Shown: piece after piece, positions 8,655-17,101 of the stretch
How the letters are laid out: each line of letters opens with the position of its first letter
Position numbering within the stretch: the stretch's first letter is position 1
Assembly: GCF_023556315.2 (NCBI RefSeq)
Contig: NZ_CP116221.1
Coordinates: 2,615,001-2,679,000 of the forward strand
Source of the DNA: Psychroserpens ponticola
GTDB taxonomy: Bacteria > Bacteroidota > Bacteroidia > Flavobacteriales > Flavobacteriaceae
Length of the DNA: 64,000 nt
Direction: 5' to 3'
Made by a program: the position numbers and the translations under genes
Notes under the pieces: generated by a model
Seen by the model: the letters and a program-made list of their open reading frames with translations, nothing else
Databases searched by the model: none
Told to the model about the DNA's origin: nothing

Positions 8655-9962
8655 ATGAAAAACACACACTTATATATTGTTTTGTTGCTTTTATCATTTG
8701 GTATTACAAATGCGCAACAAACACCTGCTAAAAAGCAAACAAAAACTATAGCCATTACTGGAGCTACTGCTCATATTGGAAATGGAGATATGATTAAAAA
8801 TAGTTTAATCATCTTTAAAGATGGGAAATTAATTACTGTTGTTGATGCTACTGTAGCCAAAATGGATCTTACAGGCATGGAAGTTATTGATGCTAGTGAA
8901 AAACATGTGTATCCAGGTTTTATTATTCCTAATACTACTTTAGGTTTGGTAGAGATAGATGCCGTTCGCGCTACAGATGATGACTCTGAACTCGGCTCAT
9001 GGAATCCTCATATTAGAAGTTTGATTGCCTATAATACAGAATCTAAAGTTGTTGAATCTTTACGACCAAACGGTGTGCTTCTAGCACAAGTTACACCTCG
9101 TGGTGGACGCATTTCTGGAACTTCATCTGTAGTGCAATTAGACGCTTGGAACTGGGAAGATGCTGTTGTTAAAGAAGATGATGGCATTCATATGAGTTGG
9201 CCCAACAATTTTAGTCGAGGACGTTGGTGGCGAGGCGAAGATCCAGGAATGAAGATAAATAAGGATTATGAAAAACAAGTTAAAGAAATAGGAGATTTCT
9301 TTGCAGCTACAAAGGCTTATGCTAATGTAAGTAACTCTACTTTGAATTTACCTTATGAAGCAACTAAAGGCCTGTTTGATGGTTCTAAAAAGCTCTTTAT
9401 TAATGTAGATGATGAAAAAGGAATTATTGATGCCGTTAACTTTTCTAAAGCAAATGGTGTAACAAACATGACTATTGTTAGTGGTAATGAAGCTTATAAA
9501 GTTGCTGATTTATTAAAACAAAATAATATTTCGGTATTACTACAACGTGTACATTCTAGACCTGGACAAACAGATGATGATTATGATTTGCCTTTTAAAA
9601 TGGCAAAATTATTAGTTGACAAAGGGGTACTTGTTGCTCTAGAAGGCAATGGACAAATGGAACGTATGAATGCTAGAAACTTACCTTTTTATGCAGGAAC
9701 CACTGTAAGTTATGGATTAACAAAAGCACAAGCATTACAACTTATTACTTTAAATACTGCAAAAATATTAGGCATTGATGCTATTTACGGTTCTTTAGAA
9801 GAAGGTAAAAGTGCGACCTTATTTATTAGTGAAGGAGATGCTTTAGATATGCGTACCAATATTCTTTCACATGCTTTTATAGATGGACGATTGATAAGCT
9901 TAGAATCTCATCAAACGACGCTATGGAAACGTTATTCTGAAAAACTTAAAAATCAAGACTAA
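8655..9962 (+). CDS. Exported amidohydrolase-like protein lacking the HxH metal motif
   Basis: A 435-aa protein starting at the ATG at 8655, because that start gives a clean signal peptide (MKNTHLYIVLLLLSFGITNAQ). An upstream in-frame ATG at 8631 would add eight residues and overlap the previous gene. The protein has the amidohydrolase beta-sandwich (ITGATAHIGNGDMIKNSLII) and the C-terminal TLNTAKILGI / GSLEEGKSATLFI segment, but the catalytic entry motif reads PGFIIPNTT (Asp replaced by Ile91, both His by Asn93 and Thr95). It is therefore probably inactive, or a structural partner of the double amidohydrolase encoded 10 bp upstream. Function unknown. Confidence 0.85.
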   Translation: MKNTHLYIVLLLLSFGITNAQQTPAKKQTKTIAITGATAHIGNGDMIKNSLIIFKDGKLITVVDATVAKMDLTGMEVIDASEKHVYPGFIIPNTTLGLVEIDAVRATDDDSELGSWNPHIRSLIAYNTESKVVESLRPNGVLLAQVTPRGGRISGTSSVVQLDAWNWEDAVVKEDDGIHMSWPNNFSRGRWWRGEDPGMKINKDYEKQVKEIGDFFAATKAYANVSNSTLNLPYEATKGLFDGSKKLFINVDDEKGIIDAVNFSKANGVTNMTIVSGNEAYKVADLLKQNNISVLLQRVHSRPGQTDDDYDLPFKMAKLLVDKGVLVALEGNGQMERMNARNLPFYAGTTVSYGLTKAQALQLITLNTAKILGIDAIYGSLEEGKSATLFISEGDALDMRTNILSHAFIDGRLISLESHQTTLWKRYSEKLKNQD

Positions 9963-9974
9963 ACAATTTTAATA

Positions 9975-10991
9975 TTGAAGCAGATAACACAATTTTTTAG
10001 AGTCATTTTTATTCTTATTGGCTACATTAGTATTGGTCAAGGCTTGAATGATGGCCCTTATGTTTTTATTGAAGCCAATGGGTTAATTAAAAAATCTATT
10101 ATTGATGGCAAAATTGTTTCTGAAGCACTTCTTCTTACTGCTTATGATACGATTTATACTCCTGAGGTTTCTGTTTTTTCTGGTGTAGAAGAGATTGCTG
10201 CTTTGAGCGATATTCATGGTCAGTATGATTTGGCTGTTGAGATTCTAATAAACAACAAGATTATAGATCAAGAACTTAATTGGAGTTTTGGTAAAGGACA
10301 TCTTGTTATTGTTGGTGATATTTTTGATAGAGGACCGAAAGTAAATGAAATGCTTTGGCTGATTTATAAGCTTGAACAACAGGCTGAAGACAAAGGAGGT
10401 CATTTACATTTCTTACTTGGCAATCATGAATACATGGTATTACATAAAGACCTAAGATATGTTCATGACAAGTATCTTGAAGTTGGCACACTACTCAACT
10501 TAGAATACGATGAAATGTATGATAAAAGCACTGTTCTTGGACGCTGGTTGCGATCGAAGTCTACTATTTTAAGATTGAACAACCATGTATTTGTACATGG
10601 TGGCATTTCTCAAGACTTTTTATCTGTAATTGGTTTTAATATTGAATCGATTAACGCTAGTATGAGAGCTTCAATTGACATTAGTAAAGCTGAACTAAAA
10701 TCTACTAATTTTTATACCAACTATTATGGCACAACTGGTCCAATTTGGTATAGAGGTTATTTTACAGACAACTTAGAAGATGCTGTTATTGATGATGTAT
10801 TATCAATAACAAACTCTGAGCATATTGTTGTAGGTCATTGTTCGTTTGATGAAGTAATACGTGTGTTTGATGGTAAAATATATGGTGTAGATTCGAGTAT
10901 TAAAAAAGGTCTTTATGGAGAACTTCTGTTTATAGAAAATGGCGTGTATTATCGAGGCACAAAAGATGGGACTCGAAAAGCGTTTGAATAA
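9975..10991 (+). CDS. Exported calcineurin-like metallophosphoesterase
   Basis: A 338-aa protein with a TTG start at 9975. No in-frame ATG occurs before the conserved domain, and TTG gives a good signal peptide (FFRVIFILIGYISIGQ). Metallophosphoesterase motifs run in order: LSDIHGQYD (Asp79, His81), VGDIFDRGPKVNE (Asp115, Arg119), LGNHEYM (Asn150, His151), VHGGIS and VGHCSFDE. The family uses a bimetallic centre to hydrolyse phosphoesters, and the presence of DRG and GNHE suggests a PPP-like Ser/Thr phosphatase. It follows the amidohydrolase by 12 bp and probably ends that operon; a hairpin follows. The physiological substrate is not evident. Confidence 0.85.
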   Translation: MKQITQFFRVIFILIGYISIGQGLNDGPYVFIEANGLIKKSIIDGKIVSEALLLTAYDTIYTPEVSVFSGVEEIAALSDIHGQYDLAVEILINNKIIDQELNWSFGKGHLVIVGDIFDRGPKVNEMLWLIYKLEQQAEDKGGHLHFLLGNHEYMVLHKDLRYVHDKYLEVGTLLNLEYDEMYDKSTVLGRWLRSKSTILRLNNHVFVHGGISQDFLSVIGFNIESINASMRASIDISKAELKSTNFYTNYYGTTGPIWYRGYFTDNLEDAVIDDVLSITNSEHIVVGHCSFDEVIRVFDGKIYGVDSSIKKGLYGELLFIENGVYYRGTKDGTRKAFE

Positions 10992-10998
10992 GAAAATA

Positions 10999-11031
10999 TA
11001 AGCGTCGTAATTATAAAATTACGACGCTTTA
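10999..11031. terminator. Stem-loop between convergent genes
   Basis: Perfect 12-bp inverted repeat aagcgtcgtaat / attacgacgctt with a 6-base loop, just after the phosphoesterase stop codon. The flanking T-run is weak (ttt), so it is a hairpin terminator of moderate quality. Confidence 0.6.
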
Positions 11032-11157
11032 CAATTATATTTTTATCAGTTAGTGAATATCTTTAATATAATTAACTATAAGATGCTAAAACGAATTCAA
11101 CATGACGTGTGAGATTAATATTACAGCTTAAACTGAAGGTTTTAACTAAAATTATAT

Positions 11158-11961
11158 TTATTCAACAACCTCAGCACCTTCTGGTTTAGCAAATACTTTT
11201 GCTTTCATTTTCATTTTAGTAAGTCTTACATCAGAAAACTCAACATCATTACGTTTTGTAGTAGGCACATTGTTTTCATAGTTATACCAAGTTAATGTTT
11301 TAGGTAGTTGAACTCCGTTTACATTTTGCCACTCACTGTACTTTATAAAGTGAAACTCTTTTCCTTTTTCTTTTGAGAAGAATGTTACCGTGTAGCCTAA
11401 CCAAGCCATTTTATGTGTTTCGGAATCGTAATATAAGATGTATTCATCTTCAGGTGATTCTCCTACTCCACTTTGGTAAGATATCTTGATTCCTGGATAT
11501 GTTTTTCCTTCAAAATTTAAAGGTTTTGCATCTTCATAAACAATTCCATTATCAGCTAAAACAAACGGCATCGCATAGAAGTAAAACATTAAGTTGTAAT
11601 AAAACTTAGGTTTCCCTTTATAGCTTGTTGTGTCTTTTTTGTGGAGCCAAACGTCTTGACCATCATAACCAATGGTGTGCTTAGGCATTTTAATTAGTGA
11701 GCTTCTATTATGCAAATCTGTTATTGTTGTTTCATTTCCAGAGTCTTTAGCCATTGTAAACGTGAGTGTTTGCATCTCTTTCCAAGTGTCTACTCCTCCA
11801 TGTGCATTGAATATTTTTGTAATTGATTCTGGGTATGTGCTTGTTGTGATGTCTAATTCTGTTTCTGAATAATCTACAGGCTCCACAGGTTTAACAGTTT
11901 TATCGTCTTTACACGAAGAAAAAACAATCAATGTAATTAATAGCAAACTTTTAAGTTTCAT
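11158..11961 (-). CDS. DUF6503 family lipoprotein
   Basis: A 267-aa predicted lipoprotein (lipobox Cys17, IVFSSCKDD) with an acidic, Val/Pro-rich spacer and then a beta-rich domain. ITKIFNAHGGVDTWKEMQTL, GYDGQDVWLHK, NLMFYFYAMPFVLADNG, YILYYDSETHKMAWLGYT and GVQLPKTLTWY match the DUF6503 layout. The fold suggests a LolA/LolB-like barrel that binds a hydrophobic ligand, but no function is established. A paralogue lies at 24551-25384. A TACCTTCG element on the minus strand lies 30 bp upstream, and the terminator of the small-protein gene separates it from the FG-GAP operon. It is probably monocistronic. Confidence 0.75.
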   Translation of the reverse strand: MKLKSLLLITLIVFSSCKDDKTVKPVEPVDYSETELDITTSTYPESITKIFNAHGGVDTWKEMQTLTFTMAKDSGNETTITDLHNRSSLIKMPKHTIGYDGQDVWLHKKDTTSYKGKPKFYYNLMFYFYAMPFVLADNGIVYEDAKPLNFEGKTYPGIKISYQSGVGESPEDEYILYYDSETHKMAWLGYTVTFFSKEKGKEFHFIKYSEWQNVNGVQLPKTLTWYNYENNVPTTKRNDVEFSDVRLTKMKMKAKVFAKPEGAEVVE

Positions 11962-11990
11962 AGGATAGTATTTATGGTTTTGTGCTTAGA

Positions 11991-11998
11991 CGAAGGTA
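11991..11998 (-). promoter_or_regulatory. -7 promoter element for the DUF6503 lipoprotein gene
   Basis: The minus strand reads TACCTTCG, one mismatch from TAnnTTTG, 30 bp before the ATG. It lies just after the T-run of the upstream terminator, which marks the start of a new transcription unit. Confidence 0.45.
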
Positions 11999-12012
11999 CA
12001 GAGAATTGTTTA

Positions 12013-12044
12013 CAAAAAAGCCTCAGAATAATACTGAGGCTTTG
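12013..12044 (-). terminator. Rho-independent terminator of the FG-GAP / small-protein operon
   Basis: On the minus strand a perfect stem AAAGCCTCAG / CTGAGGCTTT is followed by a run of T. It lies about 20 bp beyond the stop of the 53-aa gene. Confidence 0.85.
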
Positions 12045-12065
12045 ACAAAACGATTTGTTTTATTT

Positions 12066-12227
12066 TTATTCAAAAGGGTTTCCTCCTGGGTCTGGTGGTG
12101 AGGATGCTTGTGCCTGCTTAGGATTTAAGATTATAAAACTCCCTATAGCTGTTAAGGCTGCATACTTACCCATTTTGGTTAAAGCTTCCTTTCGTGTGAT
12201 TTGATCTTTGCTTGCTTGTTTTTTCAT
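12066..12227 (-). CDS. Small 53-aa exported-type protein downstream of a T9SS gene
   Basis: A short gene 27 bp downstream of the large FG-GAP T9SS gene and ahead of a strong terminator, so it is operonic. The protein is bipartite. A charged N-terminus includes QITRKEALTKMGKYAA, similar to the region before the hydrophobic part of Tat-like signals but with a single Arg-Lys in place of twin Arg. A hydrophobic stretch ALTAIGSFIILNP and a possible cleavage site QAQA follow, and the C-terminus is Pro/Gly-rich (SSPPDPGGNPFE). I recall similar short proteins with an R-x-E-A-L-x-K-M-G start and a PPDPGG tail in other flavobacteria, but know of no function. Codon usage is like its neighbours. It could be a secreted peptide, a small membrane subunit, or a partner of the large surface protein. 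Confidence 0.75.
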   Translation of the reverse strand: MKKQASKDQITRKEALTKMGKYAALTAIGSFIILNPKQAQASSPPDPGGNPFE

Positions 12228-12254
12228 TGTATTTATGGTTAAATGAATACTCTT

Positions 12255-15200
12255 TTATTTAAAGACTACTTTTTGTGTTTTTTGTTGTGTGTTGTTTTTA
12301 ACACTTACCACATATACACCTCCACTTAAATTTGATACATCGATACGGTTTTCTAACACTGAATTATCTAATGTTTTTGATAATACGTTTCTTCCTTGGA
12401 TGTCGTATACTTCTAGTGTTGTTGTACTTTGTAATTGTCCAGTTACAACTAATTCTTTCGAAGTATGTAAAGCAAAAATATTTAATGCATCAAAACTACT
12501 ATCTACAGTTGATAAGGCATCTTCAGAAGTTCTTAAAAAGAAACGCCCTGTACCAGATAGGTTAGTTGCTGGAGTGATGATGTAGTCACCTGAATTTAGT
12601 ATGGTTGTTGTGTTTGCAACAACATCATCAAGATATACATTTACAGATTCTGGTAATGTCGTTTCTGAAATAGAAAATGTAATTTGTTCGCCTTGATTTG
12701 CATTGACTCCTAAAGGAATAGAGATTTCTGTAAGGTCTGTTGCGTTTAGGGTTTGTAAGGCTATTGGCTTACCAACGTTATCTTGTAGTAAATGTGAATA
12801 GATACTAAACTCTGGTGCTTCTGTTCCCCAAAGGGCTGCATCGTAGCCTTTGTCTAATCCTTGACTTGCATTGGTGTTGAAATAGACATCTGTGTTGTAT
12901 GATTTTGTATTTGAACTTAAACCGAGTTTAAGATAGACTAACTCTGCATTACGACCTGCAATGAAATCATCACTATCTCCTGTGGTTTGCATAGCAGGTG
13001 TGAACTCTAAATCGTAGGCATTAACACTAGCAATATCGGCAGCGACAAAGAAACCTTGTCCTGGTGCCATGACTGTAGAAGCCGTTGTATTTGCTAAGTT
13101 GTAGATGGTCCAACCGTTTTCGGCATTACCATCGTAGCCATAAATAGCAGCAGATTCATCTACAAACAGATTAAGGTTTGATACACCTGACTCTACTTGA
13201 TGGTTTAAGAATGTTTGAACATTTAAATAAGATGGGTATGGATTTCCTACTAAGTTCCATTCTGAATAGGCAGTCGTAGCATCGATGATATTTAGAGTTA
13301 CGGTTGCTGGAATTGTTCCTGTAAAGGTTAACGTTTCACCAGTATTGGTTGCAGCACGATACCCTATACCACTGGTTAAATTTGCAATGGTGTTAAAGTC
13401 GTAATTTTCATAATCACCCGTTGTTTTATCGAAAGGTGCAAAAGCATAGGCTGTTGGTGCTCCTGGATTGCTTAATAAAGCTGTGGCATTTACAGGATCT
13501 AAAAAACTTGTCCATGTTTGTCCCGATAGTGGTGGTGAGATTAGGTCATTACCAAGTAGATTGGAGTTGACGTATCTGTGGTATTGGATATCTCCAGATA
13601 TTGCACCATCACCAACAACACTAGAATAGCTGGTGGCATTAGACTCTAAACTGATACCATTAGTAACGCTTAGAGTTACACCTGTGTCTAGCAAAAGCCC
13701 AGCACCAGGATTTACTGTTACCGTATTTGCTGTTGTAGAAGCATTAAAGGTTGCATTACCCATTTCTATAATAATATCATCATCTAAAGTTGCCACTCCA
13801 TTTGGATCGCTTGGTGCCCAAGCGCTATTATAAGTATAGGTTTCCGCAAAACTATTGGAAGCAAAAAAGTATACAACACCATCATTGTTATTACCAGGTG
13901 CACCAACAATAGCATTATTACCGTCAATAGCTACGTCACTTCCAAATATATCAAAAGTATCAGCATCAGAAGCTATTAGTTTCGTTTGTTCTGTCCAGTT
14001 TGATCCAGAGCGTTTAAATATATAAGCAGAACCTGACCTATTGCCAGCTTCCTCATCAACAGGTGCTCCCACTATTGCATAATTACCTTTTATATCTACT
14101 ACAATTCCGAATATATCATCAGCATCAGCATCAGAGGCAGTTAGCTTAGCCTGTTCTGTCCAATTTGTTCCAGAGCGTGTAAATATATACGCAGAGCCTG
14201 ATCTATAACCATCATCTTCATTTCCAAACGCACCAACAATGGCATAATTACCATCTATGGCAACGGAAGTACCAAATTGATCGCTTTCAGCTGCATCAGA
14301 AGCTGTAAGTTTAACTTGTTCTGTCCAGTTTGTACCTGAACGCTTAAATACATATGCAGCTCCTGAAGCTGAGCCATCATCATCAACGGCACTAGCTCCA
14401 ATAATAGCATAATCGCCATCTATAGCAACTGTAGCTGCAAAATAATCATAATCAACTGCATCAGATGCTGTTAGTTTAGCCTGCTCTGTCCAGTTTGTAC
14501 CAGACCGTGTAAATACATATGCAGCACCTCTACCATTATTTTTATAATAAGCTCCCACTACAATATAATCACCATCTATTGAAACACCATGCCCGAAAAA
14601 TTCATAATCACCTGAAACAGCGTCAGATGCTGTTAGTTTAGCTTGTTCTGTCCAGTTTGTACCTGAACGCTTAAAGACATAAGCAGCACCAACACCGCTA
14701 TCTTTGAAATAAGCTCCTATCACTGCATAATCACCACTTATTGACACACTATAACCAAAATAATCATTGATAATAGGGTCAGAAGCTGTGAGCTTAGCTT
14801 GTTCTGTCCAAGTGCCACCTGATTTTATAAAAATATAAGCAGAACCAGAATTTGATGTGGTATCATCATCACTAGGAACACCAACAATGGCATAATCGCC
14901 ATTAATTGAAACACTATGTCCATAATCATCATTAGCTGCACCATCAGAAGCTGTGGCGTTGATGATTTCGTTCCAGTTGACGTCTGCTGGTGGCTCTGGC
15001 GTTTCTAATTCAAAAACGTAAGCAGAGCCTGAGCCACTACCTGCATCACTATTTACAGGAGCACCTACGATTGCATTTGTATTTACCCCATCTATACCAA
15101 CTGACCATCCAAACAAATCACCAGTAGCACCATCTGCAGGCACAAATTTTTCTTGCTGAGACCAATTAGAACCTGAGCGCATATACATATAAGCAGCACC

Positions 15201-16223
15201 AGAATTAGTACCACTAGCATCAGCACCACGAGCACCAATATTGATATAATCTCCTCCTATTGCGATAGAAATTCCAAATAAGTCGGATGCTGCTCCATCT
15301 GCTGCAGTTAATTTTTCTTGTTGGGACCAAGCAGACCCTGATCTAAGAAATACGTAAGCTGAACCTGAACTACTACCATCATCGTCATCAAAAGGAGAAC
15401 CTATAGCAATGTAATCTCCAGAAATAGAAACACTTAAACCAAATTGATCACTAGCAGCAGCATCTGAAGCGAGTAACTTAGATTGTTCTGTCCATGTATT
15501 CCCTGAACGATTAAAAATATAAGCAGAACCTGAGTCTGTACCATTATCATCATTTCCAGGAGCTCCTACAATGGCATAATCACCAGAGATAGCAACAGAT
15601 TGTCCGAAAAAATCTACATGAGCCGTATCGGATGCAAGAAGTTTAGTTTGCTCTGACCATGTTACTCCCGAACGATTAAAAATATAAGCAGAACCTGAAT
15701 TTGAACCCACAACGTCATCGTTTGGCGCACTAATTATTACATAATCATTATCTATAGCAACAGATGTTCCGAATCGGTCGTCTGTACCACGGTCGGATGC
15801 ATTAAGTTTAGTTTGCTGTGACCATGTTGAACCAGAACGTATAAATATATAGGTAGAACCTGTTTGTGAAGCTCCGTCATCATCAAAAGGTGCTCCTACT
15901 ATTGCGTAATCACCTGAAATAGCAACAGAATAACCAAATTGATCTCCAGCAGCTGCATCAGATGCAGTTAACTTAGCTTGCTCAGTCCATTCATCTCCAG
16001 AGCGTACAAGAATGTAAGCAGAACCAGAATCTACTCCCGAATCATCATTACTACGAGCTCCAACAATGGCGTAATCACCATCAATATCTACTGAAAACCC
16101 GTAGGCATCTTGAGCTGCAGCATCTGAAGCCAAAGCTTTAGAAATTTCGTCCCAGTTTTGGGCTTGTAAATTGTAGGTTGTAAATAAAATAAAGGCCAAA
16201 GCCCATAGTACTTGTTTTTTCAT
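12255..16223 (-). CDS. Large FG-GAP repeat surface protein with T9SS type A sorting domain
   Basis: A 1322-aa protein with a Sec signal (ALAFILFTTYNLQAQ). Residues about 23-790 consist of 14 repeats of roughly 53 aa, each resembling KLTASDAAxxDxFGxSVAI followed by GDYAIVGAP, SGSAYIF and RSGxxWTEQ. These are FG-GAP-like beta-propeller blades. They form two sets of seven: each set opens with NW[DN]EI, and the seventh blade of the first set ends in a Pro-rich spacer (ETPEPPADV). A beta-rich region (about 790-1230) common in flavobacterial surface proteins follows. The last about 75 residues are a T9SS type A sorting domain (LEVYDIQGRNVLS, SGGVYVVSV). It is probably exported to the surface and may be an adhesin; its ligand is unknown. 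It is co-transcribed with the 53-aa gene. Confidence 0.9.
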   Translation of the reverse strand: MKKQVLWALAFILFTTYNLQAQNWDEISKALASDAAAQDAYGFSVDIDGDYAIVGARSNDDSGVDSGSAYILVRSGDEWTEQAKLTASDAAAGDQFGYSVAISGDYAIVGAPFDDDGASQTGSTYIFIRSGSTWSQQTKLNASDRGTDDRFGTSVAIDNDYVIISAPNDDVVGSNSGSAYIFNRSGVTWSEQTKLLASDTAHVDFFGQSVAISGDYAIVGAPGNDDNGTDSGSAYIFNRSGNTWTEQSKLLASDAAASDQFGLSVSISGDYIAIGSPFDDDDGSSSGSAYVFLRSGSAWSQQEKLTAADGAASDLFGISIAIGGDYINIGARGADASGTNSGAAYMYMRSGSNWSQQEKFVPADGATGDLFGWSVGIDGVNTNAIVGAPVNSDAGSGSGSAYVFELETPEPPADVNWNEIINATASDGAANDDYGHSVSINGDYAIVGVPSDDDTTSNSGSAYIFIKSGGTWTEQAKLTASDPIINDYFGYSVSISGDYAVIGAYFKDSGVGAAYVFKRSGTNWTEQAKLTASDAVSGDYEFFGHGVSIDGDYIVVGAYYKNNGRGAAYVFTRSGTNWTEQAKLTASDAVDYDYFAATVAIDGDYAIIGASAVDDDGSASGAAYVFKRSGTNWTEQVKLTASDAAESDQFGTSVAIDGNYAIVGAFGNEDDGYRSGSAYIFTRSGTNWTEQAKLTASDADADDIFGIVVDIKGNYAIVGAPVDEEAGNRSGSAYIFKRSGSNWTEQTKLIASDADTFDIFGSDVAIDGNNAIVGAPGNNNDGVVYFFASNSFAETYTYNSAWAPSDPNGVATLDDDIIIEMGNATFNASTTANTVTVNPGAGLLLDTGVTLSVTNGISLESNATSYSSVVGDGAISGDIQYHRYVNSNLLGNDLISPPLSGQTWTSFLDPVNATALLSNPGAPTAYAFAPFDKTTGDYENYDFNTIANLTSGIGYRAATNTGETLTFTGTIPATVTLNIIDATTAYSEWNLVGNPYPSYLNVQTFLNHQVESGVSNLNLFVDESAAIYGYDGNAENGWTIYNLANTTASTVMAPGQGFFVAADIASVNAYDLEFTPAMQTTGDSDDFIAGRNAELVYLKLGLSSNTKSYNTDVYFNTNASQGLDKGYDAALWGTEAPEFSIYSHLLQDNVGKPIALQTLNATDLTEISIPLGVNANQGEQITFSISETTLPESVNVYLDDVVANTTTILNSGDYIITPATNLSGTGRFFLRTSEDALSTVDSSFDALNIFALHTSKELVVTGQLQSTTTLEVYDIQGRNVLSKTLDNSVLENRIDVSNLSGGVYVVSVKNNTQQKTQKVVFK

Positions 16224-16264
16224 GATTGTTTTTTAAAGGTTATATGTAGTTTGACACTTTAGAT

Positions 16265-16293
16265 AAACACGTGTTTTTCCTACAAAATGTAGG
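16265..16293. promoter_or_regulatory. Two adjacent palindromes upstream of the FG-GAP gene
   Basis: A perfect 12-bp palindrome aaacacgtgttt (16265-16276) is followed 2 bp later by cctacaaaatgtagg (16279-16293, 6-bp arms, 3-base centre). They lie 41-70 bp upstream of the ATG of the minus-strand gene. The position suits operator sites, but no regulator is known. Confidence 0.35.
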
Positions 16294-16414
16294 CAAAATA
16301 GTACGCCAGAATCTTAAAATTTAAAAAATGTTACGAAACACCCTTTTTATGTTAAGAACTGACGAAGTATCTGTAAATTAAGATGTAAGGTATTTGTTAG
16401 AAAGTATCCTTTAA

Positions 16415-17101
16415 TTAGTTTTTAAATGGCAAATCTTCTTTTAATAGATTAGAGATTTTAAACGTATCTCCATTGGTCATCGTTATCGTAGAACTATTAA
16501 ATTGAGATATAAAATCTGGATTTATTGCTACTCTTCTATTAATTTTATACAAGAGATTAGGAGGTAGTAATTTTAAAAATTCTTTTAAGGAAAACCTAAT
16601 TAGTTTTTGGTCTTCATTAAGGTGAAGCTCTAGGTAGTTCGATTCTGACTTTATATACATTAATTCTGAAACATCTAGTCTGTAATTGGTTTTGCCTACG
16701 TTAAAACTTATTATGTTTGACGTATTAGTGTTTTGATTAGCAAATATCAAATCAAGATTTGTAGTGAGTACAATAGTATTAATCGGTTTTACAAGATAGC
16801 CTTCAGGTTGAGTTTTTATTAGTTCTTCTATGGTGTTACTATCTGAATAAGACGTTAAGTATATGATAGGAATACCAAACTCTGCTTTGATGACTTTCGC
16901 TAAATCTATTCCAGATTTCTGACCAAAAATATTGATATCTAACAATACTGCATCAGCTAGAGTTGTGTGTAAATATTTAAGTGCTTGCTCATAACTTATT
17001 GCAATACCTAAGCAATTATAACCATGTTTGCTAATGATATTTTCAATTTGCTTTGCAATAAGCACTTCATCTTCTACAATGAGAATGTTTTTTTTAATCA
17101 T
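16415..17101 (-). CDS. LytTR-type response regulator
   Basis: A 228-aa two-domain regulator. The receiver domain (1-120) has the acidic pocket (VEDE, 9-12), the phospho-acceptor Asp55 in AVLLDINIFG, the switch Thr in IYLTSYSD and the conserved Lys in GYLVKP. A LytTR DNA-binding domain (about 130-225) carries IKSESNYLELHL, RFSLKEFLKLLP and NRRVAINPDFI. It overlaps the upstream histidine-kinase gene by 8 bp, so the two are translationally coupled and probably form a cognate pair. Targets are not evident. It lies next to two large T9SS protein genes, which it might control; that is inference from position only. Confidence 0.92.
   Translation of the reverse strand: MIKKNILIVEDEVLIAKQIENIISKHGYNCLGIAISYEQALKYLHTTLADAVLLDINIFGQKSGIDLAKVIKAEFGIPIIYLTSYSDSNTIEELIKTQPEGYLVKPINTIVLTTNLDLIFANQNTNTSNIISFNVGKTNYRLDVSELMYIKSESNYLELHLNEDQKLIRFSLKEFLKLLPPNLLYKINRRVAINPDFISQFNSSTITMTNGDTFKISNLLKEDLPFKN

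Noticed and set aside
12600-16150. Long periodic DNA in the FG-GAP gene, reminiscent of a tandem-repeat or CRISPR-like array
   Set aside because: The period is about 160 bp, codes for protein blades, and the frame is open throughout; there are no short identical repeats separated by unique spacers.
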